In this document: one piece after another, positions 17,330-24,433 of the stretch
How positions within the stretch are numbered: position 1 is the first letter of the stretch
Layout: every line of letters begins with the position of its first letter
Source of the DNA: JBJXGV01 sp046160485
GTDB lineage: Bacteria > Orphanbacterota > Orphanbacteria > JBJXGV01
NCBI GenBank assembly: GCA_046160485.1
Contig: JBJXGV010000021.1
Span: 1-64,000, forward strand
DNA: 64,000 nt
Reading direction: 5' to 3'
Made by a program: the position numbers and the translations under genes
The notes under the pieces: generated by a model
The model's input: only the letters and a program-made list of their open reading frames with translations
What the model was told of the DNA's origin: nothing
Databases searched by the model: none

Positions 17330-18609
17330 GGCGCAGAGTGCATCCGGTGCGGACTGCGTTCGTGCTCGCGCTGTCGCTTATCGCGGCGAGCGTGGGATGC
17401 GGCCGTGGCGGCGATGACGGTGCGGATGCGGCCGCGCGCAACGACGCCCAGCGCTCGGGTTCGCCCGACGGTGCGCGCGTGGTACGGCTCTGGCAGTTCT
17501 GGGACGCAGCGCTCGTCGAGCCGCTCGTGCGCGAATTCGAGGCCGCGAATCCGGGCGTGCGCGTCGAGATGGAAACCCTCACATGGGCGAGCGGCTTCGA
17601 GAAAATCGTCGTCGCGATCGCGTCGGGAAAGGCGCCCGACCTCGTCGAACTCGGCTCCACGTGGGTGCCGAAGTTTGCCGCCGAGGGCGCACTGCGCGAT
17701 CTCACGGGCGATGTCGCCGATCTTCGGCCGTCGCTCGTGCAGTGGGAATCGGGAATGCGCGACGGCCGCGTCTTCGCGATCCCGTGGCTTGTCGGCACGC
17801 GCGTGCTCTTCGTGAACCGCGATCTGATCGCCGGCGCCGAGCCGCCCGCAACGTGGGACGATCTTCTCGCGGCGTCGCGCACCGCGCACGCGCCGGATCG
17901 CGGCGTCTACGGCTTCGGAATGAACGCGGGCGAGCGGCATGTCCTCTACAAGAAGTTCCTCCCGTTCGTTTGGTCGAACGGCGGCGACGTTCTCGACAGT
18001 GCCGGGAGCCCGTCGCTTAGCGCGCCGCGCTCCGTCGAGGCGCTCGCGTTCTATCGTTCGCTCGTTCCGTATTCGCTTCTCGAGCGGCAGGATCAGCTCG
18101 ACCTCGCGTTCGAGGAGGGGAAGCTCGCATTCACGATCTCCGGCGGCTGGCTCGGAAAGCGGCTTGCCGACAAGGGCGCCGCGTTTCGCTGGGCGATTGC
18201 GCCGATTCCGCGGCCGAGCGCCGGCGCGCCCGCATCCGCGTCGTTCGCCGGCGCCGAGATGCTCGCGATACCCGCCGGCGCGGCGCACCCCGACGATGCG
18301 CTGCGTCTGGCGCGGTTCCTCGTCGATGGCCGCCGCGCGCTCGTCATCGCCGAGCGCGAGAAGAGCGTGCTCCCCGCGGCGAGCGATTCGAGTGTGCAGG
18401 CGTACTACGCCGCGCACCCGGATGAGCGCGTCTATCTCGACGTGCTCGCGACCGCGAAGGCGCCCCCCGCGCACCCGGCGTGGGTCGAGATGCAGGAGGC
18501 GATCAACGTCGCGATCGAAGAGGTGCTCTTCGGGCGCGCCGAGCCCGCGGCCGCGCTCGCGCGCGCGGACTCGCTCATCGCGCCGCTCGTCGCGCCGCCG
18601 CTGCCGTGA
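17326..18609 (+). CDS. ABC sugar transporter, solute-binding lipoprotein (family 1)
   Basis: A 427-residue protein with lipobox SVGC (Cys25), so it is lipid-anchored in the periplasm. The body is a family-1 extracellular binding protein: VVRLWQFWDAALVEPLV, FEAANPGVRVEMETLTW, GKAPDLVELGSTWVPKF and FTISGGWLGKRL are typical of the MalE/UgpB group. Its place between murQ and anmK suggests the ligand is a peptidoglycan sugar such as MurNAc, anhydro-MurNAc or a GlcNAc-containing fragment. That is inference from context; the family binds many sugars. It overlaps murQ by four bases, and the first permease follows after 34 bases. Confidence 0.88.
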   Translation: MRRRVHPVRTAFVLALSLIAASVGCGRGGDDGADAAARNDAQRSGSPDGARVVRLWQFWDAALVEPLVREFEAANPGVRVEMETLTWASGFEKIVVAIASGKAPDLVELGSTWVPKFAAEGALRDLTGDVADLRPSLVQWESGMRDGRVFAIPWLVGTRVLFVNRDLIAGAEPPATWDDLLAASRTAHAPDRGVYGFGMNAGERHVLYKKFLPFVWSNGGDVLDSAGSPSLSAPRSVEALAFYRSLVPYSLLERQDQLDLAFEEGKLAFTISGGWLGKRLADKGAAFRWAIAPIPRPSAGAPASASFAGAEMLAIPAGAAHPDDALRLARFLVDGRRALVIAEREKSVLPAASDSSVQAYYAAHPDERVYLDVLATAKAPPAHPAWVEMQEAINVAIEEVLFGRAEPAAALARADSLIAPLVAPPLP

Positions 18610-18643
18610 GCGACGCGGCATTCGGCGCGCGCGGTAGGGCCGC

Positions 18644-19555
18644 ATGAACGCGGAGCGGTCGCGCGCGGCGCATCGCGCCGGTCTCGGCAGCGGCGTTTCG
18701 CTTTTCTTCCTCGCGCCGTGGCTTGTGACGCTCGTGCTCTTCCACCTTTATCCGCTCGTGCAATCGCTCTGGCTCTCGTTCACGGATCGCAATCTCTTGC
18801 GCGCGGCTGCGCCGCGTTTCGTCGGCTTCGAGAACTACCGCTCGCTTCTGGCCGATCCCGATTTCTGGAGCGCGATGAAGACGACCGGGCTCTTCGTTCT
18901 CGGAACCGTCCCCGTGACGACCGCGCTTGCGCTCGGCCTCGCGCTTTTTCTCGCGCGCCCCTCGCGCGCGCAAGGATTCGCGCGCTCCGTCGTTTTCTTT
19001 CCGTCGATCGTGGCGTTCTCCGTCGTTGCGCTGATCTTCAAGAGCCTCTATGCGCCGGGCGGGCCGCTCGTGAGCGCACTCGCCTCACTCGGTGTTCACG
19101 TGCCGACGATCCTCAACGATCCCGCGCTCGCGCTCCCCGCTGTGATGGTGATGGATATCTGGATGGCGGCCGGATACTACGCGGTGCTTCTGCTTGCGGG
19201 ACTCCTCTCGGTGCCGGGCGAGCTCTACGACGCCGCGCGGCTCGACGGCGCGCGGTCCTGGACGATCTTCACGCGCATCACGCTCCCCGCGATCCGTCCC
19301 GTTCTGCTCTTCGCGCTCGTTCTCAACACGATTCGCTCGTTCCAAGTCTTCGTCGAGATCTACGTGATGACGCGCGGCGGCCCGCTCGGCAGCACGATGA
19401 CCGCTGTCTATTTCCTCTATGAAGAGGCGTTCTTTCACTTCGAGATGGGGCGTGCGAGCGCAGCGTCGTACTTGCTCTTCGTCGTGATTCTCGTCTTCTC
19501 GGCGATTCAGATCGCGCGGTTCCGGCTCGGCTCGCCGCTCGCGGAGGCGCGATGA
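18644..19555 (+). CDS. ABC sugar transporter permease (MalF/UgpA type)
   Basis: A 303-residue protein with six predicted membrane segments, the first within VSLFFLAPWLVTLVLFHLYP. The cytoplasmic EAA loop that contacts the ATPase reads YDAARLDGARSWTIFTRITL, followed by PAIRPV. The length and LxDRNLL-type N-terminus fit the MalF/UgpA/LacF branch of carbohydrate permeases. It pairs with the next permease, which it overlaps by ATGA. No ATPase gene is present in the operon, so the complex probably borrows a shared MsiK/MalK-like ATPase encoded elsewhere. Confidence 0.9.
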   Translation: MNAERSRAAHRAGLGSGVSLFFLAPWLVTLVLFHLYPLVQSLWLSFTDRNLLRAAAPRFVGFENYRSLLADPDFWSAMKTTGLFVLGTVPVTTALALGLALFLARPSRAQGFARSVVFFPSIVAFSVVALIFKSLYAPGGPLVSALASLGVHVPTILNDPALALPAVMVMDIWMAAGYYAVLLLAGLLSVPGELYDAARLDGARSWTIFTRITLPAIRPVLLFALVLNTIRSFQVFVEIYVMTRGGPLGSTMTAVYFLYEEAFFHFEMGRASAASYLLFVVILVFSAIQIARFRLGSPLAEAR

Positions 19556-20346
19556 AGCGCTCCGCCGGTTTGTGGCGCGCGGCGCTCGTCGCGCTTCTGG
19601 CGCTTCTTTATCTCTCGCCGTTTCTCTTCATGCTCGCGCGATCCCTCGAGCCGCGCGCGGGCGGCGCGTTCCCGTCGTTCATCAATTACTCCGATTTGCT
19701 CAGCGACCCGCGCCTGCTTCGGTTTCTCTTCAACTCCGTCGTCGTGACCGGCGTCATTCTCGCGGGCAATCTTCTCTTCGCCTCGATGGTCGGCTACGCG
19801 TTCGCGCGCGGCCGCTTTCCGTTCAAGGAGCCGCTCTTCCTCTTGCTGCTCGCGACGCTCATGGTGCCGAAGCAGGTGCTCATGGTGCCGCTCTACCTTC
19901 TCGTCGTGAAGCTCGGCATCGTCGATTCGTACGCGGCGCTGACGCTCCCGTTTCTCGTCGACGCGATGAACGTCTTCCTGATGCGTCAGGTCATCGCCGG
20001 GATTCCGCGCGAACTCGAGGACGCCGCGCGGCTCGACGGCGCGAGCGAGACGACGATCTTCTTCCGCGTCGTCATGCCGCTCGCAAGCCCCGGCATCGCC
20101 GTCCTCGCGGTGACGACGTTCATCGCGCATTGGAACGATTTCCTCTATCCGCTCTTGTTCACGTCGAGCGAGAAGATGCGAACGCTTCCCGTCGGGCTTG
20201 CGCTCTTGTCGCAGGGCGCGCACTCCGTCGATTGGCCGCACCTTATGGCCGGCGCAGCGATCGCGACCGCGCCAGTCCTCGCGCTGTTTCTCGTGTTTCA
20301 GCGGCGGATCGTCGACGGACTTCTTCGCGGTGGAATCAAAGGATGA
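19552..20346 (+). CDS. ABC sugar transporter permease (MalG/UgpE type)
   Basis: A 264-residue protein with six predicted membrane segments. The EAA loop is ELEDAARLDGASETTIFFRV, then VMPLASPG, standard for MalG/UgpE permeases. It is slightly shorter than the usual ~275-280 residues but complete at both ends (N-terminal RSAGLWRAALVALLALLYLSPF; C-terminal QRRIVDGLLRGGIKG, matching family ends). It overlaps the upstream permease and anmK by four bases each, which places anmK firmly in the transporter operon. Confidence 0.9.
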   Translation: MKRSAGLWRAALVALLALLYLSPFLFMLARSLEPRAGGAFPSFINYSDLLSDPRLLRFLFNSVVVTGVILAGNLLFASMVGYAFARGRFPFKEPLFLLLLATLMVPKQVLMVPLYLLVVKLGIVDSYAALTLPFLVDAMNVFLMRQVIAGIPRELEDAARLDGASETTIFFRVVMPLASPGIAVLAVTTFIAHWNDFLYPLLFTSSEKMRTLPVGLALLSQGAHSVDWPHLMAGAAIATAPVLALFLVFQRRIVDGLLRGGIKG

Positions 20347-21572
20347 CGGGGCGCGGCGACACGATGTGGGTGATCGGCGTGTTGTCGGGGACTTCGGCGG
20401 ATGGCGCGAGCGCGTGCCTTGCGCGCATCGGCGGCGAAGGGCTCGGTACGCGCGCGCGGGTCGTGCTCTGCCGGCGCGATGCGTTCCCGGCGTCGCTTGC
20501 GGCGCGCATTCATCGCCTCGCCGAAGGGAGCCTGCGCGGCGACGAAGCGCTGCGCGAGATCGTCGCGCTCGACGCGATTCTCGGCGAACGATTCGCGCGC
20601 ACGGTCGGGGCGATCGTGCGCGATGCCCCGCGTTCCGCGCGCGCCGTGCGCGCGGTCGGACTCCACGGCCAGACGATCGTGCATCTGCCGGTACGCCGCG
20701 TCCGCCGCGCGATCGAGGCCGGCACGCTTCAGATCGGTAGCGCCGCGATTGTCGCGGAGAGAACGGGGCTCGCCGTCGTGTCGGATTTTCGGCGGCGCGA
20801 CATGGCTGTCGGCGGCGAAGGCGCGCCGCTCGTCCCGATTCTCGATCGTGCGCTCTACTCGAAGCCCGGCGTTCGTCGCGTGCTGCTCAACATCGGCGGC
20901 ATCGCGAACGTGACGCTCTTGCCGGGGACGCGCGACACGGAGCGCGTCAACGCATTCGACACGGGCCCCGGGAATATGCTTCTTGATCGCGCCGTGCGTG
21001 ACGGCACGCGCGGGCGCCTGCGCTTCGATCGCGGCGGGCGGCTCGCGCTCGCGGGGCGCGCTGCGCCCGCGCTCTTGGCGCATCTTCTCCGCCATCCATT
21101 TCTCGCGGCCCCGCCGCCGAAATCCGCCGACCGCGGCGACTTCGAAGGCGCGTGGTGGCGCGGCGTCGCCGGTCGCGCCGCGCGCGCGCGTCTCTCGCTT
21201 TCCGATTTCCTCGCGACGCTCGTCGCGTTCACGGCCGACGCGGCGGCCCTCGGCGTCGAGCGCGCGGTGCGCGCGTCGAGCGCGCCGCGCGCGGAACGCG
21301 CCGCCCCCCCCGATGAGCTTCTCGTCAGCGGCGGCGGCGCGCACAACCGCGCGCTCATGACCGCGCTGGCCGATCGTTTTCCGGGCGCACGCGTCCGCGC
21401 GCTCCCGAACGCCGGCGAAGAGAAAGAGGCGCTCCTCTTCGCGTTTCTCGCCCGCGAGTTTCTCCTTGGGCGCGCAGCCAATCTGCCGAGCGTAACGGGC
21501 GCGCTGCGCCCGGTACTCCTCGGCGCCCTGACCCCGGCTCCCCCTCGTGCCCGCGCTCCGCGAGGCCGATAA
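20343..21572 (+). CDS. anmK: Anhydro-N-acetylmuramic acid kinase
   Basis: A 409-residue protein, slightly longer than usual (~370). AnmK opens the 1,6-anhydro ring of anhydro-MurNAc with ATP to form MurNAc-6-phosphate, the substrate of MurQ. Family motifs are present: GVLSGTSADGAS near the N-terminus (usually MSGTSLDG), GLHGQTIVHLP, RVLLNIGGIANVTLL, NAFDTGPGNMLLD (with the catalytic Asp), and the C-terminal DELLVSGGGAHN. The start is ATG 20343, overlapping the permease stop (ATGA); the same frame is open far upstream inside the permease. The Arg/Ala-rich C-terminus is poorly conserved. Having both AnmK and MurQ in one transcript makes a two-step route from anhydro-MurNAc to GlcNAc-6-phosphate. 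Confidence 0.9.
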   Translation: MTGRGDTMWVIGVLSGTSADGASACLARIGGEGLGTRARVVLCRRDAFPASLAARIHRLAEGSLRGDEALREIVALDAILGERFARTVGAIVRDAPRSARAVRAVGLHGQTIVHLPVRRVRRAIEAGTLQIGSAAIVAERTGLAVVSDFRRRDMAVGGEGAPLVPILDRALYSKPGVRRVLLNIGGIANVTLLPGTRDTERVNAFDTGPGNMLLDRAVRDGTRGRLRFDRGGRLALAGRAAPALLAHLLRHPFLAAPPPKSADRGDFEGAWWRGVAGRAARARLSLSDFLATLVAFTADAAALGVERAVRASSAPRAERAAPPDELLVSGGGAHNRALMTALADRFPGARVRALPNAGEEKEALLFAFLAREFLLGRAANLPSVTGALRPVLLGALTPAPPRARAPRGR

Positions 21573-21581
21573 GAGGTGATC

Positions 21582-23033
21582 ATGCGTACTGTCGAAATCT
21601 CGTCAGGGGGCGCGGTTCTCCGCGCGCTCGTACCGTGTGCGTTGCTCCTCACCGCCGTTCTTTCGCTCGCCGCACTCTCGGGCTGCGGTGCGGCGGCCGT
21701 CCGCGCGCAGCGGCCTCCCGGCGCGAGCGAACCGGTCGTGCGCGTCCTGCTCGACGGCTCCGCGCGCGAGACGCGTCTGACATCGAATGTTTCTCTCTTC
21801 GCGAGGAGCCTCGACTTCGCCGAGCGCGAGTTTCCCAACGGCGTTCTCGTGCGCTCGGGCGCGTCGGCATCGGGCGCCCGCACCCTCAACCTCGTCGATC
21901 TTCTCTCGGGCGAAGTCGTGGACGCGGGCGATGAAGTTGCCGTCCACGCGGCCGGCGACGGAATCCTCGACTGCGCGGGGCGTCCGTATCGCGGTGCGAT
22001 CGTCGTGCGCCTGACTCGCGGCGGCGCGCTTCAACTCGTCAACGCGCTCGGAATGGAATCGTATCTGCTCGGCGTCGTGGCGGGGGAGATCGGTCGCCTG
22101 CCGCTCACGCGCCTCGAGGCGGTCAAGGCGCAAGCGATCGCGGCGCGAACCTACGCGCTCTCGTCGATCGGGCAGTACGGCGCCTCGGCGGGCTTCGATC
22201 TTTACGCGACCGTGCAAGACCAGGTCTATGAGGGCGTCCGCAGCGAGGATCCGACCGCCGACGCCGCGATTCACGAAACGAGCGGACAGGTGCTCGACTA
22301 CCGCGGCAAACTCGCGCGCGCCTACTATCACGCAAGCTGCGGCGGGCGCACGGCTCCGGTCGACGAGGTGTGGACCGATATTTCGCGCACCGGTTACTTG
22401 CGCGGCACCGCCGATCGTTCGATGCGGCTTGGCGGCGGATACCCGCTCTGCGGCGGCGGCGCGAACTTCGCGTGGGAAGAAACGTGGGACGGACGCACGC
22501 TCGAGCGAATCCTCGAGAAGAGTCTTCCGCGCGAACTCGGACTTCCCGACGGTACCGACATCGGCCACGTGAAGGGGATCAAGGTTCTGCACCGCGGCGT
22601 CTCGGGACGTGTCCTCGATCTGGAAATCACGACGACGACGGACACGTATCGAGTGAGGAGCGACAAGGTGCGAAGCGTCTTGCGCCGGCCGGGTCCGGGC
22701 GACCCGGTCCTGCGAAGCACGCTGATTCGCATCGAGGACGTGGAGAAGGAGGCGGGGCGTGTCAGCCGCCTCGTCGTGTCGGGCCGCGGCAATGGCCACG
22801 GTGTCGGCATGTGCCAACTCGGCGCGATCGGCATGGCCGAGGCCGGTGCGTCGGCGCGCGAGATCCTCGCGCACTACTATCCCGGTGCCCGAATCCGCGA
22901 TCTGGCGGATGTCGGCGGCGTACCCGTCCCAGCGGCGACCTCGCTCCTCGCCCCTCCCGCTGCCGAGATCGTCGAGCGACTTATCGCGTGGACGGGATCG
23001 CCCTCTTCGGCGGACCCGCTCGCGCGCCGCTAG
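21582..23033 (+). CDS. SpoIID/LytB-domain lipoprotein (probable peptidoglycan lytic enzyme)
   Basis: A 483-residue protein. I choose ATG 21582 because AGAGGTGAT lies just upstream; a GTG at 21576 is in frame. The lipobox is LSGC (Cys35). The SpoIID domain shows YLLGVVAGEIG (its Glu matches the catalytic Glu of SpoIID), EAVKAQAIAARTYAL, AYYHASCGGRTAPVDEVW and the C-terminal GRGNGHGVGMCQLGAIGMA. In spore formers SpoIID is a lytic transglycosylase acting on stem-peptide-free glycan and leaving anhydro-MurNAc ends. That product is what AnmK uses, and this gene follows anmK by nine bases, so it may supply the pathway from the periplasm. Activity is inferred from family. Confidence 0.85.
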   Translation: MRTVEISSGGAVLRALVPCALLLTAVLSLAALSGCGAAAVRAQRPPGASEPVVRVLLDGSARETRLTSNVSLFARSLDFAEREFPNGVLVRSGASASGARTLNLVDLLSGEVVDAGDEVAVHAAGDGILDCAGRPYRGAIVVRLTRGGALQLVNALGMESYLLGVVAGEIGRLPLTRLEAVKAQAIAARTYALSSIGQYGASAGFDLYATVQDQVYEGVRSEDPTADAAIHETSGQVLDYRGKLARAYYHASCGGRTAPVDEVWTDISRTGYLRGTADRSMRLGGGYPLCGGGANFAWEETWDGRTLERILEKSLPRELGLPDGTDIGHVKGIKVLHRGVSGRVLDLEITTTTDTYRVRSDKVRSVLRRPGPGDPVLRSTLIRIEDVEKEAGRVSRLVVSGRGNGHGVGMCQLGAIGMAEAGASAREILAHYYPGARIRDLADVGGVPVPAATSLLAPPAAEIVERLIAWTGSPSSADPLARR

Positions 23034-23107
23034 CCGCGCCCGCTCGCCGCGCACCGCGCGTCCCCCAAGAAAACCTCTCGGTCCGAGCCTCCCGGCGGAG
23101 TTTTTCG

Positions 23108-23137
23108 TTGACGGCGTAGTTACGCGGTATGCATACT
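23108..23137 (+). promoter_or_regulatory. Candidate promoter of the PadR-ABC operon
   Basis: TTGACG (23108-23113), an 18-base spacer and CATACT (23132-23137). The -10 overlaps the palindrome at 23123-23140. Confidence 0.4.
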
Positions 23138-23140
23138 GCG
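23123..23140 (+). promoter_or_regulatory. Palindromic operator, probably for the PadR regulator
   Basis: The 18-bp imperfect palindrome CGCGGTATGCATACTGCG contains the perfect 10-bp core GTATGCATAC. It lies 23 bases before the padR-type start and over the predicted -10. PadR repressors bind such dyads in their own promoters, so autorepression is likely. Confidence 0.5.
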
Positions 23141-23162
23141 TATCCGTCCTTGGGAGGGAGCG

Positions 23163-23681
23163 ATGTCCGTCCGACACAGCCTGCTGGCGATTCTCGCGGA
23201 GCAACCCGCGCACGGCTACGGCGTGAAGTCGCGCTTCGAGCGAAGCACCGCGGGCGCGTGGCCGCTCAACGTCGGGCAGGTCTACACGACGCTGCGGCGG
23301 CTCGAGCGCGACGGGCTCGTAGCGGCCGAGGGCGCGAGTGAAGGCGCGCGCCAGGCGTGGAGCATCACGGACGCCGGACGCGCAGCGCTCTCGGTCTGGT
23401 TCGGAACGCCGATCTCGGGCGACCCGCCGTCGCGCGACGAACTCGCGCTGAAAGTACTTCTCGCGGTAGCGGCCGATGCGGTCGACGTGGGCGCGATCCT
23501 GCAATCGCAGCGCGTCGCAACCCTCGAGCGTTTGCAGCAGTACACGCTCCACAAACGCGACGCCGATCCCGAACGCGAACTCCCGTGGATGCTTCTACTC
23601 GACGCGCTGATTCTCAAAGCGGAGGCGGAGGTGAAATGGCTGGACCTGTGCGAAGAACGGCTGCGTCGACGGAGGCGTTAG
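23163..23681 (+). CDS. PadR family transcriptional regulator
   Basis: A 172-residue protein. The N-terminal winged helix-turn-helix is typical of PadR: SLLAILAEQPAHGYGVKSRF, then GQVYTTLRRLERDGLV, then a wing ending WSITDAGR. The C-terminal ~80 residues (LKVLLAVAADAVDVGAILQS... and HKRDADPERELPWMLLLDAL) form the helical dimerisation domain of the Vir C-terminal type. GGGAGGGAGCG precedes the ATG. The ABC ATPase gene begins inside its 3' end (46-base overlap), so this is the local regulator of the exporter. PadR-linked ABC exporters usually respond to toxic or antimicrobial small molecules; the effector here is unknown. Confidence 0.9.
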   Translation: MSVRHSLLAILAEQPAHGYGVKSRFERSTAGAWPLNVGQVYTTLRRLERDGLVAAEGASEGARQAWSITDAGRAALSVWFGTPISGDPPSRDELALKVLLAVAADAVDVGAILQSQRVATLERLQQYTLHKRDADPERELPWMLLLDALILKAEAEVKWLDLCEERLRRRRR

Positions 23682-24433
23682 TCGCGATCGACGGCGGTGC
23701 TGCGCCCGCGCGTGTGCCGGTGCTGCGCTTCGACAACGCGGTGCGCGTGCACGGCGCGGGGCCGGCTGCGGTGCGCGCGCTCGGCCCCGTGAGCTTCGAT
23801 GTCGCCGCGGGCGAGTTCGTCGCGATCATGGGACCCTCAGGGTCCGGCAAGTCGACGCTTCTGACGATGGCCGGCGCGCTCGATCGCCCGACCGAGGGGC
23901 GCGTGATCGTGCAGGGCCGCGATCTGGCGGCGCTACCGGCGAAGGCGCTCGCCGAGCTGCGGCGGCGCGTCATCGGCTTCGTCTTCCAAGATCTCAATCT
24001 CTTGCCGGGCCTTACGGCGATCGAGAATGTGGCGCTGCCGCTCGAACTCGACGGGTGCGCGCTCGCGGAAGCCCGCGGCGCGGCGCGCGCGGCGCTCGAA
24101 GCCGTCGAGATGCAATCGTTCGCCGGGCGGTTTCCCGACGATCTCTCCGGGGGCGAGCAGCAGCGTGTGGCGATCGCGCGCGCGTTTGTCGGTCCGCGTA
24201 CGCTTCTGCTCGCCGACGAGCCGACCGGCGCGCTCGACTCCGTCACGGGGGAGCGGATCATGCGGCTACTCCGCGCGCAGTGCGACGCGGGGCGCACCGT
24301 CGTTCTCGTGACGCACAACGCGGCGCACGCGGCGTGGGCGGATCGCGTGCTCTTCCTGCGAGACGGCGCGATCGTCGACGAAACGCGCTCGGTTCGGACG
24401 GGGCGCGCGACGGCGTTCACGCACGACGCATGA
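23636..24433 (+). CDS. ABC transporter ATP-binding protein (MacB/LolD type)
   Basis: A 265-residue protein. Walker A is GPSGSGKST (~66-74), the Q-loop lies in FVFQDLNLLPGLTAIENV, the signature is LSGGEQQR, Walker B is TLLLADEPTGALDS and the H-loop is VLVTHN. LPGLTAIENVALPLEL and DEPTGALD place it in the MacB/LolD/FtsE subfamily that pairs with FtsX-like permeases. The ATG at 23636 follows GGAGGTGA and is used although it overlaps the PadR gene by 46 bases; no better start with a ribosome binding site was seen downstream. It overlaps the permease gene by ATGA. It powers the fused permease encoded next. Confidence 0.9.
   Translation: MAGPVRRTAASTEALVAIDGGAAPARVPVLRFDNAVRVHGAGPAAVRALGPVSFDVAAGEFVAIMGPSGSGKSTLLTMAGALDRPTEGRVIVQGRDLAALPAKALAELRRRVIGFVFQDLNLLPGLTAIENVALPLELDGCALAEARGAARAALEAVEMQSFAGRFPDDLSGGEQQRVAIARAFVGPRTLLLADEPTGALDSVTGERIMRLLRAQCDAGRTVVLVTHNAAHAAWADRVLFLRDGAIVDETRSVRTGRATAFTHDA

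Noticed and set aside
21603..23552. 649-codon open frame on the minus strand
   Set aside because: Antisense to the SpoIID-like and PadR genes, which have clear motifs and ribosome sites.
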